A DNA stretch of 64,000 nucleotides from Glebionis coronaria. Its lineage: Eukaryota > Streptophyta > Magnoliopsida > Asterales > Asteraceae. Location: the NCBI GenBank assembly GCA_025667525.1, contig CM046876.1, forward strand, positions 25,817,224 to 25,881,223, written 5' to 3'. Each line of letters opens with the position of its first letter. Position 1 is the first letter of the stretch. Below are positions 45,463-57,319 of the stretch, one piece after another. The position numbers and the translations under genes are program-made. A model generated the notes under the pieces. It saw nothing but the letters and a program-made list of their open reading frames with translations. It searched no databases and was not told the DNA's origin.

Positions 45463-45919
45463 AGAGGCAGGGTTTGGTGTTTGGAGGAAGATTTTTCAGC
45501 AAATCTTATTTTTCTAGTCTAACTTATCATAGGGATATGCTTAAAAGCAAAGATAGACAAAGAAAACATATGCAAACTTACCAAATAGAGATTTGACCAA
45601 AATACATGGATTAAAAAATCGATGTAGGAGGTGTGTAAGACAAGACCTTAAGTCATGACACAATGATCCTCCATGATTCTATCTTGTTCTTGCTATGTTT
45701 GAGAGAATCATACATATGAATTATGTAAGCTCTAGATTAATAGCGAGAATCTATGAAAAATCGTTTTTAGATTGAATTAACAATGTCAAACGAATTTCTT
45801 AACCATTTTCGAAAGAGACTTTGAGAATTTTGAAAAGGAGAGGAGAAGATTTTTTAAAAGGAGTTTAAAAGACTCAAAGACTCAAAGTGGTAAAAGAAAA
45901 CACACAAGAAGAAAAGAAT

Positions 45920-47857
45920 TTAAGGAAGATGTTCCATTAATCCTAGACCTAGACGCAAGTAATTAAAAGGTTCCCTCTTAAGTGGCTTAGTGAAGATATC
46001 GGCTAAGTTGTCCTCGGAGGGCACCTTTTTAATAGTAATGTTCCCCTTTTGAACATTATCCCTAAGGAAATGGTGTCTAATTTCTATGTGTTTGGTTCGC
46101 GAATATTGCACGGGATTCTTGCTTAGGTCTATAGCGCCTTTATTATCGCACATGATGGGAACATCATCAAGAGAAATCCCGTAATCAACAAGCGCTTGCT
46201 TCATCCATAGAGCTTGTTGGCATGCTTTTCCGGCAATCACATACTCGGCTTCCGTGGTGGATATCGCAAGAGCGGTTTGTTTCTTGGAGAACCAAGAAGT
46301 TAAACAACAACCCATGAAGGTACAAACTCCACTAGTGCTTTTCCGGTCCACATAGTCTCCCGCATGATCCGAGTCCACGTAGACAATGGTTTCTACGCCG
46401 GTCCCTTTAGGATACCATAATCCTAAATGTATAGTGCCTTTAATATATCGGAAGATACGCTTAACCGCTTCAAGGTGAGAGGTTTTGGGAGCCTCTTGGA
46501 AGCGAGCACAAAGGCAAACACTAAACATGATATCCGGTCGACTTGCCGTTAGGTATAACAAACTACCAATCATACCTCTATACTTGGTGTTGTCTACCGA
46601 CTCACAATCATCATCTACGGTGAGTTTAGTATCCGAGGCCATAGGGGTCTTCATTGGTCTAGATTCTTCTAATCCAAATTTCTTTAGCATTTCTTTAGCG
46701 TACTTAGATTGACTAAATAAAATACCATCGTCCATTTGTTTAATTTGGAGTCCTAAAAAGAAGTTAAGTTCTCCCATCACACTCATTTCAAACTCATCAT
46801 GCATGATTTTGGCAAAGTCATCACACAATTCTTGACAAGTTGAGCCAAATATAATGTCATCAACATATATCTGTACGATTATGAGGTGAGGACCTTTCTT
46901 CTTTGTAAAGAGTGTATTGTCTACCATTCCCATGGTATACTCATGTTTAACAAGAAACGCTTTAAGTCTATCATACCAAGCTTTGGGTGCTTGTTTGAGT
47001 CCATAAAGTGCTTTCTTAAGCTTGTAAACATGGTCCGGTTTCTCAAAATCAATGAAGCCGGGAGGTTGAGCCACATATACCTCCTCATTGATCAAACCGT
47101 TAAGAAATGCACTCTTTACATCCATTTGTTGAAGCTTAAAATCTAAGGCACAAGCGTAGGCTAAAAGGATTCTAATTGATTCTAATCTAGCTACCGGTGC
47201 ATATGTCTCGTCATAATCAATCCCTTCTTGTTGATTATAGCCTTGTGCTACAAGTCTAGCTTTGTTACGAGACACAACACCATTTTCATCTAACTTATTC
47301 CTATATACCAATTTGGTTCCTATAATGGTAGAAGTTCTAGGTGGAGGAACAAGTTCCCAAACATCATTGGCAACGAATTGGTTCAATTCTTCTTGCATCG
47401 CAATGACCCAACTCTCGTCCGACAAAGCTTCTTTAACATTCTTTGGTTCAATCAAGGAGACGAAACAAAAGAAGTTGCTTTGGTTTTGAACTTGAGATCT
47501 TAGGGTCCTTTGATTTAAGTCACCAATGACATTATTGAGAGTATGATCCCTAGACTCCTTAATGTTTACTTCCTTTTCAACACTAAGGTCTTCAACTCCT
47601 ATATTTCTTACCTCTTTGGCTTTAACTACTTCTAATTCATCCAAGTCATCATCAACCAATGGTGGTGTCTTGGGCGAAGGAGGGGTTTCATCAAAGGTTA
47701 CGTTGAGTGATTCTTCAATAACCCCCGTGGTTCTATTTAGGACTATGTAGGCTTTACTAGTTTGGGAATAACCTAAAAGGATACCTTCGTAAGACTTTGG
47801 GTCAAACTTGGTAAGGTAGTCTTTGGTGTTGAGGATAAAGCACTTGCTTCCAAACAC
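45920..47857 (-). CDS. Sirevirus RT and RNase H (pol 3' half)
   Basis: The 645-residue frame is complete to its stop. It begins in the integrase C-terminus (VFGSKCFILN, GILLGYS), passes an acidic linker, then RT (KARLVAQGYNQQ, MDVKSAFLNG, YGLKQAPKAWYDR, catalytic YVDDIIFG near 46850) and RNase H (VDSDHAGD, SKKQTALAISTTEAEY, DNKGAI, RTKHIEIRHHFLRD, DIFTKPL). No internal stop or missing catalytic residue is seen. It is separated from the upstream integrase frame by a one-base loss at about 47920-47926, so it is now detached from the Gag-Pol start. Confidence 0.92.
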   Translation of the reverse strand: MFGSKCFILNTKDYLTKFDPKSYEGILLGYSQTSKAYIVLNRTTGVIEESLNVTFDETPPSPKTPPLVDDDLDELEVVKAKEVRNIGVEDLSVEKEVNIKESRDHTLNNVIGDLNQRTLRSQVQNQSNFFCFVSLIEPKNVKEALSDESWVIAMQEELNQFVANDVWELVPPPRTSTIIGTKLVYRNKLDENGVVSRNKARLVAQGYNQQEGIDYDETYAPVARLESIRILLAYACALDFKLQQMDVKSAFLNGLINEEVYVAQPPGFIDFEKPDHVYKLKKALYGLKQAPKAWYDRLKAFLVKHEYTMGMVDNTLFTKKKGPHLIIVQIYVDDIIFGSTCQELCDDFAKIMHDEFEMSVMGELNFFLGLQIKQMDDGILFSQSKYAKEMLKKFGLEESRPMKTPMASDTKLTVDDDCESVDNTKYRGMIGSLLYLTASRPDIMFSVCLCARFQEAPKTSHLEAVKRIFRYIKGTIHLGLWYPKGTGVETIVYVDSDHAGDYVDRKSTSGVCTFMGCCLTSWFSKKQTALAISTTEAEYVIAGKACQQALWMKQALVDYGISLDDVPIMCDNKGAIDLSKNPVQYSRTKHIEIRHHFLRDNVQKGNITIKKVPSEDNLADIFTKPLKREPFNYLRLGLGLMEHLP

Positions 47858-47913
47858 CCTAAAGTATTCTAATGAGGGTTTCTTACCTTTAAGAATCTCA
47901 TAGGGGGTCTTTC

Positions 47914-48957
47914 CTAGGAAAGTCGAATAAGAATTCGGTTAAGAATATAAGTCGATGTGTCCACGGCATTGCACCAAAACTTTTGAGGCAAAGATTGCTC
48001 GTTTAACATCGTCCTAGTCATCTCTTGGAGAGTCCTATTCTTCCTTTCAACTACCCCATTTGATTGTGGAGTGCGAGTAGCCGAGAAGTTATGGGTAATA
48101 CCATGAGCTTCACAAAAGGCACCAAATTGCACTTCATTATCTAATTCCCTACCATGATCCGTCCTAATAGAAACAATTGAACATCCTAGTTGATTTTGAA
48201 TTCTTCGACTAAAGATTTCGAAGTGATCGAAAGCTTCATTCTTAGATGCCAAAAATCTAGTCCAAGTGAATCTAGAATAGTCATCAAATATAACTAGGGT
48301 ATAAAGGTTACCTCCATAACTCCGTATGGCAGAAGGTCCAAAAAGATCCATATGTAGGAGCTCTAAGCACCGAGAGGCCGAAACCAAATTCTTGGCTTTG
48401 TGACTTGAGTGAACTTGCTTTCCAACTTTACAAGCATCACAAAAGTGACTATCAAACTTGATCTTGGGAAGGTGTCTTACCAACTCCTTAGATACTAAAG
48501 ATTGAATTAAACGCATATTAGCGTGACCTAATCTCCTATGCCAAAGAGTAGAACTATCATCTATAGTCGCAAGACATATGTTGTCTTTTGACTTCTTATT
48601 AACCTTCATGACATAAAGCCCATGCTTTCTAACACCTTTTCCAATGACTTTTCCATCTTTTATGATTTCACTGTCATGTTCCGAAAAGATGACCTTACAC
48701 TTATTATCACAAATTTGAACTATACTTAAAAGGTTAAATCCTAAGTTATCTACGTGCTCAACATTTTCAATGGTCATAGAGTCAAGAGAAACCATACCTT
48801 TGCCAATGATATTACCATGTAGACTACTAGCGAATGTGACGTTACCTCCATCATATGCTTTGTAATGCGAGAACAAACTTCGATTACCCGTCATGTGTTT
48901 AGAACATCCACTATCCTTAATCCACTCATCGGGCTCCAAATCAATTCCCAAGCATAT
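47914..48957 (-). pseudogene. Sirevirus protease and integrase (pol 5' half)
   Basis: The frame starts after a TAG at 48958-48960, with protease motif DSGCSKHMTG near 48910, the pre-integrase zinc finger (LWHRRLGHANM..CDACKVGK) and the integrase core (HMDLFGPS, FDDYSRFTW, RTDHGRELDN, TPQSNGVVERKNRTLQEM). It ends at a stop at 47914 caused by a one-base frameshift inside the integrase C-terminal region; the neighbouring frame picks up the same protein. The protease lies in a different frame from gag. Whether that offset is natural frameshifting or decay is unclear. Confidence 0.88.
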
Positions 48958-48977
48958 CTAGGTAACAACACACAAGA

Positions 48978-50978
48978 TCAAACATTTGGTCCCCAATATC
49001 TCATGGGTCCAAAATTGTTAGTTCCAAACATCCCTTGCATTTGGTTGGGATGCATGAATGAAGAAGGGGTTCCCCATGGAGAACAAAATGGAGGAGGGTA
49101 GTAATTCATGTAACCATTTTGTTGTTCATTATTTCTCCTAGGTGTATTTGATCTAGGTTTAGAGTTATGATTATTCCTTCTAGGTGTTGGAGTTTTACTT
49201 CTAGATCGTGAATTGTTTTGATTATCTCTTCTAGGCGTTGTCGTTCTACTTCTAGGCTTAGACTCATTCCGTACTCTAGGTGGAGTAGAGGATAGTCTAG
49301 ATAAACTTCTATTTCCCATGAGAGGTTTACTTAATGGCTTGTAGAACTTACCAATAGCATTGTCGTCAAGTATGGGTAATTTTACCTTATTAACAGTAAG
49401 ATGCTTTAGTTTTTCATTTAACTTAGACTTTTCAGAAAGTTCAGGATTTTCACCAAATCCATAGTGATAAGGACTCGCGCCATACAATTTGGAACCGCGT
49501 ACAGTGGGCGTTTTTTGTGAAAACCTGACTTGTTTTGGTTCACTAGTTGAGGCTTCATTTGAGTTAAAACCTAGACCAAGTCTTTCCTTAGAATGAACTT
49601 GTTTGTTTAACATATCATTAAGAGCACTAGTTCCTTTCATGAACTTTTCCAATTTAATGGAGGTGCTCTTGATATCTTCATTCTCTAATCTAAGTTTCTC
49701 ACAACTTAAGCAACTTAAATCAACCTCTTTATTTTTCTCAAGTTTAGCCAATTTCTCCCTAAGTTCATTGATCTCATTTTCAAGCTTAGTTTTGGTTGTT
49801 TTTAAGGTTTTATTGTTTTCTATGAATTTAAGACTAAGTTTGTGTAAACTATCATATTTGCCTTCAAATTCAATATCATCACAAGTGGAACTATCATTTC
49901 TATAATATTCGGTTTCGGAATGTACCTCTTTAGAAGTGTGAGCCATTAGACATTTCTCCTCTTTGGGGTTGTCATCATCATCTTCACCGCTATCGCTCCA
50001 AGCGCCACTAACGAACGCCGTGTGGTTCTTATCACGAGCGGGCTTTGGACAATCACCAATGAAGTGATTTGGATCACCACATCTAAAGCAATTCCTATCA
50101 CCTTTTTCGTTCTTGACAAACCGATTCTTTGACAATGGTTTCTTGTCATAGTTGGGTTGCCTAACGTGTTGACCTCGTCTCTTGAAGAACTTCTTGAAAT
50201 CTCTCACCGCCAATGCATACTCCTCGTCATCGCTTTCCGAGGAACTATCATGGTCACTTTGTGCCTTCTTGGCTTTAAGTGCAAGAGATTTCCTTTCACT
50301 CTTGGTTTTCACTAATTCCGAGTCCTTCAAAATTATCATCTCATGAACCTTCAAGTTTCCTATGAGTTCATCGAGTGATAAAGTTGAGAGATCTTTCGAC
50401 TCTTCAATCGCCGTGACTTTTGCTCTCCACTTTGGATGTAAGGCCCTTAGAAACTTCCTAACATTGTTCTTGCTAGAAAAAACTTCATCAAGTGCTTTTA
50501 GACTAGTAATAATGGTGTTAAACCTAGCAAATGCACTATCAATAATTTCATCTTCTAAGATGACAAATTGTTCATATTGTTGGACAAGAAGATCGATTTT
50601 GCTTTCTTTGACTTGGCTATTACCTTGGTGGGTTACTAAAAGAGTGTTCCAAATATCTTTAGCGGTTTCACACATAAAAATTCTTTCATACTCTTTCTTA
50701 GGCAAAGCATTATAAATCACCATTTTAGCCTCATTATTTTTTGAAAGTTTCTTTTTAGTATCGTCATTAGCTTTGTCAAAAGTGACCAATTCTTTTGTTT
50801 TAAAAACTTCATTAAAATAATAAGGTAAAAAATCACCATTGGTAATAACATGCCAAAGAACTAAATCTTTTGATTTCACATAAGTTTCAAATCTATTTTT
50901 CCAATAAATAAAACTATCGATTTCAAAAAGTGGTGGTCTTTGTATAGATTGCCCTTCTAGGTACTTGTTTGAATCCAT
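48978..50978 (-). CDS. Sirevirus Gag
   Basis: The ATG at 50978 ([11 protein letters not shown]) is chosen because the longer frame only begins with TTG. It encodes about 666 residues, large as in other Sireviruses. The N-terminal half is the Copia Gag core ([26 protein letters not shown]). A CCHC knuckle ([14 protein letters not shown]) lies at about 50060-50100. Then follow an acidic stretch, a long coiled-coil-like Leu/Lys/Glu region (about residues 370-450) and a basic, Arg/Ser/Asn-rich tail with RNA-binding character. Intact to the stop at 48978. Confidence 0.92.
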   Translation of the reverse strand: MDSNKYLEGQSIQRPPLFEIDSFIYWKNRFETYVKSKDLVLWHVITNGDFLPYYFNEVFKTKELVTFDKANDDTKKKLSKNNEAKMVIYNALPKKEYERIFMCETAKDIWNTLLVTHQGNSQVKESKIDLLVQQYEQFVILEDEIIDSAFARFNTIITSLKALDEVFSSKNNVRKFLRALHPKWRAKVTAIEESKDLSTLSLDELIGNLKVHEMIILKDSELVKTKSERKSLALKAKKAQSDHDSSSESDDEEYALAVRDFKKFFKRRGQHVRQPNYDKKPLSKNRFVKNEKGDRNCFRCGDPNHFIGDCPKPARDKNHTAFVSGAWSDSGEDDDDNPKEEKCLMAHTSKEVHSETEYYRNDSSTCDDIEFEGKYDSLHKLSLKFIENNKTLKTTKTKLENEINELREKLAKLEKNKEVDLSCLSCEKLRLENEDIKSTSIKLEKFMKGTSALNDMLNKQVHSKERLGLGFNSNEASTSEPKQVRFSQKTPTVRGSKLYGASPYHYGFGENPELSEKSKLNEKLKHLTVNKVKLPILDDNAIGKFYKPLSKPLMGNRSLSRLSSTPPRVRNESKPRSRTTTPRRDNQNNSRSRSKTPTPRRNNHNSKPRSNTPRRNNEQQNGYMNYYPPPFCSPWGTPSSFMHPNQMQGMFGTNNFGPMRYWGPNV

Positions 50979-51031
50979 AGATCGATTCAAGTTTTAAATA
51001 CAATATACTTTAAAAATTCTTGAGCAACCAC

Positions 51032-51043
51032 GCTCTGATACCA
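51032..51043 (-). other. Primer binding site of the Sirevirus (tRNA-iMet)
   Basis: The element strand reads TGGTATCAGAGC two bases inside the 5' LTR. Confidence 0.93.
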
Positions 51044-51045
51044 AT

Positions 51046-52317
51046 TGTAGAAACTAGAAGGGGGGGTTGAATAGTTTCTTATATTTACTTGTTAAAATGT
51101 GGTTTCCAAAAATCCTTTTTCAAAAACTTAGGCTTGAGGAAATATGTGAAATCTTCTTATGCACAATATGAACAATGATAGTGTAACTAAACTAATACTA
51201 ACAATAATATATCCACAAAGAATAAAGAATGATAGTGTAACTAATCTAATACTAACACATGTATATGCATAAAGAATAAAGAATGTAAAGAGTTAAGGGT
51301 AAAGAAAGATCAAACCGAACACCAAGGATTTATAGTGGTTCGGCAACGAAGCTCACTCCTCGTTCCTACTCCACTCCTCGAGTACTCCTTACTCGAGAGT
51401 TCACTACACAACAAGCTCCTTATGGTGGAGAAAACCGTACACGTCGCTTAACCAATTTCTGACTCTAAGCTAAAAGTCGAGCCCTAATCGTAGCTAGGAC
51501 CAATCTACACAACTATACTTAGTACATACACAACTTCCAAATATACACAACTACTTGGATCTTCACAACTATGACACAACTACAAATGTATAAAATTAGA
51601 TCTTCAATGGATCTTTGGTGGTGGACTCAACACTTCACAAGGATAGTGTTCTTCTCTTTGCACTTGGAGAGGAAGGGATAGAAGAACAAGATTCACTTCT
51701 TAAACAAGTAATAATCAAACAAATGATCAAAGATTTGAGTGATTAAATAAGGGGTTTGAATCTGGAAATAAATGTGCAAAAGAGGTGAGATGAAAAGATG
51801 AGAATGGTCTACTATTTATAGGACAAAGGAGCCAACGGCTAGTTCTGCCCGCGGTACCTTATCTTAGCCCGCAGTACCTTATCGATAAGGTACCTCCTAG
51901 GTGCTAAGGTACCACCGGACTAGACTCCGCTCCTTTTTGTCCTTTAGTGGTGGAGGTCTTATCTGGATATAAAAAATATCCTGAAAGGATATTCTTAACC
52001 AAATAACAATATGCCATTTTCAAATTTCAAATAATTAATTTAATAAAACATTTTCTTAAAAAGAAAGTTTAATAAAAACTTGTCACACTTAATAAAAAGT
52101 GAGTTTTAAGAAAAGATTAAATCACTTGATCACTTGATTAAGGTTAGTACTTGTTTATCCATACCTTAAGTGAAAATGGGTAAAATGAAAAATACTTGAA
52201 CTCAAGAATTCGTTTTTCGTTGTTTTTGTAAATGCTTGTTTTTACATATTGTCGTAATCAAAACAAGGCGAGACCGAAAAATGCAAGTAACGTTTTTAGG
52301 CATTTATTGCATTAACA
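51046..52317 (-). repeat. Sirevirus 5' LTR (right copy)
   Basis: Matches 43169-44439. TATA box at 51813-51820 on the minus strand. The palindrome cluster at about 51847-51917 has lost symmetry at several bases (GCAGTACC, GGTACCTCC, GGTACCACC), so this promoter copy is slightly more decayed than the other. Confidence 0.95.
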
Positions 52318-52322
52318 GAATT

Positions 52323-53534
52323 TAATAGCTACTATAATTAACACTTCATCGCCCCTCTTGGGAGTCTTGTATAATATTTTTTTTCTTTTCCTCTTTTTTT
52401 TCTTTTTTTTTCTAGCCACTCATTTTTTCATAAGCCGCTCTTATTTTTCTTTATTCCTCACAAAGAAAATTGAAAAGAATAAAAGGAAAAACACACGCTA
52501 AATATTAAGCATGACATAAGTCTAGTACACATAAAACATTCTAACTTAGAATCTTAAGACGTACTTATACCAACCACAAATGATTAGTCGAAAATGCATA
52601 AGAGACTACAAACCAATTAAAACCGTTCTTGATTATTTATTAACATATATACATGCGTTGACAACAAAGTAAAGGTTACGAAAGGGGATATAAAATCCAT
52701 AATTAATTAATATGAGGTTTATCTAGCCCTTTACACTTACTTCAAACTCTATCATCTCTTGTTCTCCACAGTTTAAAATCTTAAATAATGAGACTAGTGG
52801 ATGCTTAGCCTAATAAACCAATAAAGGTCTACATGGTTAAGGATACTAGATAGAGAATGCTTAGATTAGCAAACTCGGGTTGAGTCAAAATATCCATGGC
52901 GGGCCTAATATGTCAAAGATATCTAAACTTATTAAACCATATCCTTTATTATATTTTTTTCCTTTTTCATATATTTTTTTATAAAAAATGAAAGAAGAAA
53001 TTTCTACAATGCAAATGTGTTATGCAAATGAAAAATGATTAATGCAAAAATTATGAATGCATATTTTTGTGGCAAAAGTAGATCAAAATTTTAAAAAATG
53101 TTTGAAAAATTAATTTCCAACTTATCATGAAGTCAATAGCAAAGTTCTAGGTAAGGTCACTTCGATAGAAGACCCCCTACACTTAAGATAAACATTGTCC
53201 TCAATGTTTAAGAGTATTGGAGTAAACTCCCCTACACTTATGACACTGATAACTTTGCTTAACCCAAGCTAAGGAAAGGTCTATTGTAGTGAATTCATTT
53301 TTAGCACAAGGTGGTTTAAAAATCACAATAGTAACAAAGTGAGCCCGATACAAGGGCCTACTCCATAAGCTCCAATGCATGCAATGAGAGAGAGCAAAAA
53401 AGAGGCATCCCCCTACACTTCTTCTCAACTATATGCCCTTATTCCTATCCTACCACACTCTAGTCTAAAAACTCTAAGCCTAGTTATTCAAACTTGATTT
53501 ATGGAGTCTCTAGCTCGACTCTTACCACAATGAA
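52323..53534 (-). other. Athila 3' noncoding region, part right of the nested Sirevirus
   Basis: AT-rich with T-runs near 52380-52420. A 75-residue minus-strand frame at 53201-53428 has no recognised domain. No env-like gene of the kind found in some Athila elements is visible. Confidence 0.55.
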
Positions 53535-54605
53535 TTAATTCAAGGGGAAAATGGGAATCTCTTGGACCATTTCCATGGAAATGTCCTCCCTAAAGTTATG
53601 CTTAACACGGTGACCATTCATTTTGAAATTTGGGCCATTTGGTTGTGACAACTCAATAGTCCCATATGGAAACACTTGAGCAATGGTGAATGGACCAGAC
53701 CATCTTGACTTAAGCTTGCCCGTAAAGAGTTTCAACCTTGAGTTAAAGAGAAGAACCGGCTCTCCAACTTTGAACTCACGGTTCTTGATAGTAGCATCAT
53801 GCAATTGCTTAGTCTTTTCCTTGTAAAGCAACGAGTTTTCATAGGCATTGGCTCTCAATTCATCCATCTCATTGAGTTGGTCTTTTCTATGTGAACCGGC
53901 TTGGTTTAAATCAAAGTTAGCCCATTTGAGAGCCCATGAAGCCTTATGCTCTAGCTCGAATGGGAGGTGGCATGCTCTTCCATGGACAAGCCTATATGGA
54001 GTACAAACAATTGTTTTCTTAAAAGTCGTCCTAAAATCCCACAAAGAATCATCAAGCTTATCCGACCAAGAAGCTCGATGCTCTCCCACCGTTCTCTCTA
54101 AAATCCTATTTAAACCACGATTTGTGACCTCGGTTTGCCCATTGGTTTGAGGGTGATACGTGGTAGAAAGTATATGGTTAACACCATACTTCTTCATGAC
54201 TCTTGTAAATTGATCATTACAAAAATGAGTCCCATGATCACTTATGATAGCCCAAGGTACACCAAATCTAGCAAATAATTGCTTCAAGAACTTCACTACA
54301 ACTCTAGCATCATTAGTAGGCAAGGCTTTAGCCTCAACCCACTTTGAAACATAGTCCACGACTACGAGTATGTACTTATTGCCCTTTGATGATGGAAAAG
54401 GTCCCATGAAATCTATACCCCATACATCAAAAATCTCACACTCTTGTATAAAAATTTGTGGCATCTCATCTCGTTGATTAATCTTTCCTTGTCTTTGACA
54501 AACATCACAAAATTTATCTATCTCTTGGGCATATTTGTATATTGAAGGCCAATAGTAACCCGAATCAAAGACTTTCTTAGCCGTGTAGTTGGGCCCAAAA
54601 TGGCC
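53535..54605 (-). pseudogene. Athila integrase
   Basis: The HHCC-finger tail (CDVCQRQG, about 54490) precedes the core ([46 protein letters not shown]) and an Athila-type C-terminus ([21 protein letters not shown]). The frame is open from about 54605 to 53535. It is offset by one base from the RNase H frame upstream, with the shift near 54600-54610. Confidence 0.9.
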
Positions 54606-56222
54606 CCCGTAGGTCCTTTATGACAAGCTTCTAGGATCTTAAATGCTCCGGGCCCATCTACACACCGTCTTATGATTCTGTCCGCACATTGCCTAAATAG
54701 GTAAGGGTCATCCCAAAAGTAGTATTTTGCTTCCTTGAGAAACTTTTTCTTTTGTTGGGAAGTAAGACCCTCTATAAGTACATCCCCCACAAGATAGTTT
54801 GCAATATCCACAAACCAAGGGGTGGCATCCTCTTGTGAAGATATAGACATGATCTCCTCTAATAGAAAGGATTCATTAATTTCCTTATTGGGTAATTCAC
54901 CTTGAAAAGGATGCTCAAGTCTACTCAAATGATCCGCCGCTAAATTCTCGGCTCCTTTCTTTTCACGAATCTCTATGGAAAACTCTTGTAGCAATAAAAC
55001 CCATCTCAAAAGCCTAGGCTTAGCATCTTGCTTTGTCATGAGATACTTGAGAGCGGAATGATCCGTATACACTATGGTCTTATAAAGCACAAGATAGGGT
55101 CTAAATTTCTCAAAGGAATAAACAATAGCAAGCAACTCTTTTTCCATGGTAGTATAATGAAGTTGAGCACCCGTCATTGTCTTACTCGCATAGTGTATAG
55201 TTTGAAAATGCTTATTAACTCTTTGTCCCAAACGGCCCCCACGGCATAATCACTAGCATCACACATGAGTTCAAAAGGCAAACCCAATAATTTGGTGACA
55301 CCAAAACGGGAGCCTTTGTCAACTTTTCCTTAAGTATCTCAAAAGAGTTTAAACACTCTTGTATGAATATGAAAGGAGTATCTTTTTCCAAGAGGTGGGT
55401 CATGAGTCTTGCTATCGTAGAAAAGTCTTATATAAAACGTCTATAGAAACCCGCATGACCCAAAAAGCTCCTAACTCCTTTCACCGTGGTAGGTGGGGGA
55501 AGTTTGGCAATAACATTAATTTTAGCTCGATCCATTTCTAAACCTTTATTGGATATCTTATGTCCTAAAATTATCCCCTCTTTGAGCATGAAATGGCACT
55601 TCTCCCAATTTAGAACAAGACGTGTTTCTTCACACCTCTTAAGCATACGTTCCAAATGGGAGAGACAAGAAGTAAATGAATCTCCAAAGACCGAGAAATA
55701 ATCCATGAAAACTTCCATAGTGTGCTCAATCATGTCATGAAAGATTTCCATCATACACCCTTGGAATGTCCCCGGTGCATTGCACAAGCCAAAAGGCATT
55801 CTCTTATAAGCAAATGTACCATAGGGACAAGTAAATGTGGTCTTTTCTTGATCCTTTGGATCAATGGGTATTTGAAAATAACCCGAGAATCCATCTAGAA
55901 AACAATAGTACTCATTTCCCGCCAAGCGTTCAAGCATTTGGTCCATGAAAGGTAATGGGAAATGATCTTTCCTAGTAGCATCATTGAGCTTCCTATAATC
56001 AATACAAACTATCCAACCCGTGACAAGTCTAGTGGGGATAAGCTCATTGTTCTCATTAGGCACAACGGTGATTCCACCCTTCTTAGGAACATAATGCACC
56101 AGGCTAACCCATGGAGAGTCGGAAATGGGGTAAATCATACCCGCATCAAGGAGTTTGATAACTTCCTTTTTGATGACCTCTTGGATTTTTGGGTTAACCC
56201 TTCTTTGGTTTTGAATGGCGGG
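54518..56222 (-). pseudogene. Athila RT and RNase H, multiply broken
   Basis: RT shows VCIDYRKLNDATRKDHFPLPF, QIPIDPKDQEKTTFTCPYG and MPFGLCNAPGTFQ. The catalytic pair is damaged: the box reads FMDYFSVFG, with Tyr (55698-55700) where the family has Asp. TAA stops lie at 56226-56228 (upstream end) and 55428-55430. Between about 55215 and 55300 the frame shifts twice by one base before RNase H (QRVNKHFQ, DHLSRLE) continues to 54518. It cannot produce active RT. Confidence 0.92.
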
Positions 56223-56225
56223 TTT

Positions 56226-57311
56226 TTAATCATCCTCCATAAGGATTTTGTGTGTACAAAAATTTAGATCAATTCCCCTTATGTCGGATATTTTCCATGC
56301 TATAGATTTCTTATGTTTCTTAAGCACCTCTATGAGTTTTTCCTTCTCATCATCTTTCAAGTGTTTTGCTATGATCATGGGTAATTGGTCCTTTCCCTCT
56401 AAGAAGGCATATTTAAGGTGTGATGGAAGATCCTTAAGTTCTAGGGAAGGTGGACTTTCAATGGAAGGTTTCACTAAGGATTGATCATAATTAGTAACTT
56501 CTTGTGGAGTAAGTGAAGGAATAGGATCCCCATTGAGCAACTTTTTGATATTTAGAATGTCTTCTTCCCAATTAATGAGAGAATCATCATTACCAAGTAA
56601 GTTGGACTCATATTCCTCTAAGAGGAAATCACTCTCTCCAAATGGTGTTAAGGAGGGAGCAATTGACGCAACAGTTTCTACATGTGGCATGTTCTCACTA
56701 TCATTCTTACAATCTTCATGAAAATGTTCATCACACACCTCATCAAGAACATCCACTATGTTAATTGTTTCACAAGTTTGAGTTTTCTTAGTGACTTTCC
56801 CCAACTTAAACACTACTTTCTCAACCTCAACTCTCATAATTAATTCTCCTTCCGCCACATCAATGAGAGTACGGCCCATCCTCAAGAAAGGTCTACCAAC
56901 AATAAGAGGAACTCTCAGGTCCATATTATAGTTAACAACTACAAAATCCTTGGGGAAAGTAAATTTATCAACCCCTACAAACACATCCTCCGCAATGCCT
57001 ACCGGATAAGCTATGGAACGGTTTGCTAAATCAAGGGTCATCCTAGTAGGAGTGAGCTCGGGAAGAGAGAGTTTTTTCCAAACTGATAAAGGCATGAGAT
57101 TAATGCTTTCCCCAAGATCCGCTAGTGCCATGCAATTTTCCACCCCGGGTAAATTACAAGGGATCAAAAATCGCCCCGGATTTCCAAGTTTTGTATTTAG
57201 AGTCTTGAGCAACACGGCGGAGCAATTCTTATTAAGTGATGTGTTAGGTATATCCACCAACGTTTCCTTGTTTGAGAGGAGATCTTTGAACATTTTCGCA
57301 AACTTAGGCAT
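56226..57311 (-). pseudogene. Athila protease region
   Basis: The open frame contains the aspartic-protease-like segment ALADLGESINLMPLSVWKK and VPLIVGRPFLRMG near 57140-56880, followed by an acidic linker. The catalytic D-L-G triplet is kept but the next residue is Glu where a small residue (Ala) is usual. The frame ends at TAA 56226, just before RT. It overlaps the tail of the gag frame in another phase. Confidence 0.8.
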
Positions 57312-57319
57312 ATAGGCAA

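Larger units (their letters stand above)
43169..52317 (-). mobile_element. Nearly intact Sirevirus (SIRE/Maximus, Copia) retrotransposon
   Basis: The minus-strand element is 9149 bp with LTRs of 1271 and 1272 bp (43169-44439 and 51046-52317) that differ at about 20 positions by eye, and a perfect TSD GAATT. It has an initiator-Met PBS (51032-51043), a large gag with CCHC knuckle, protease-integrase, RT-RNase H with YVDDI, an extra small ORF, and four clustered PPT copies. Multiple PPTs and palindromic U3 repeats are established Sirevirus hallmarks. It is inserted in the 3' noncoding region of Athila and is the youngest large element of the right half. Lesions: a frame break after gag, one TAG before protease and a one-base shift after integrase. 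Confidence 0.95.

Noticed and set aside
53201..53428. Candidate env-like ORF downstream of Athila integrase
   Set aside because: Only 75 residues, no signal peptide or membrane segment typical of Athila env-like proteins.
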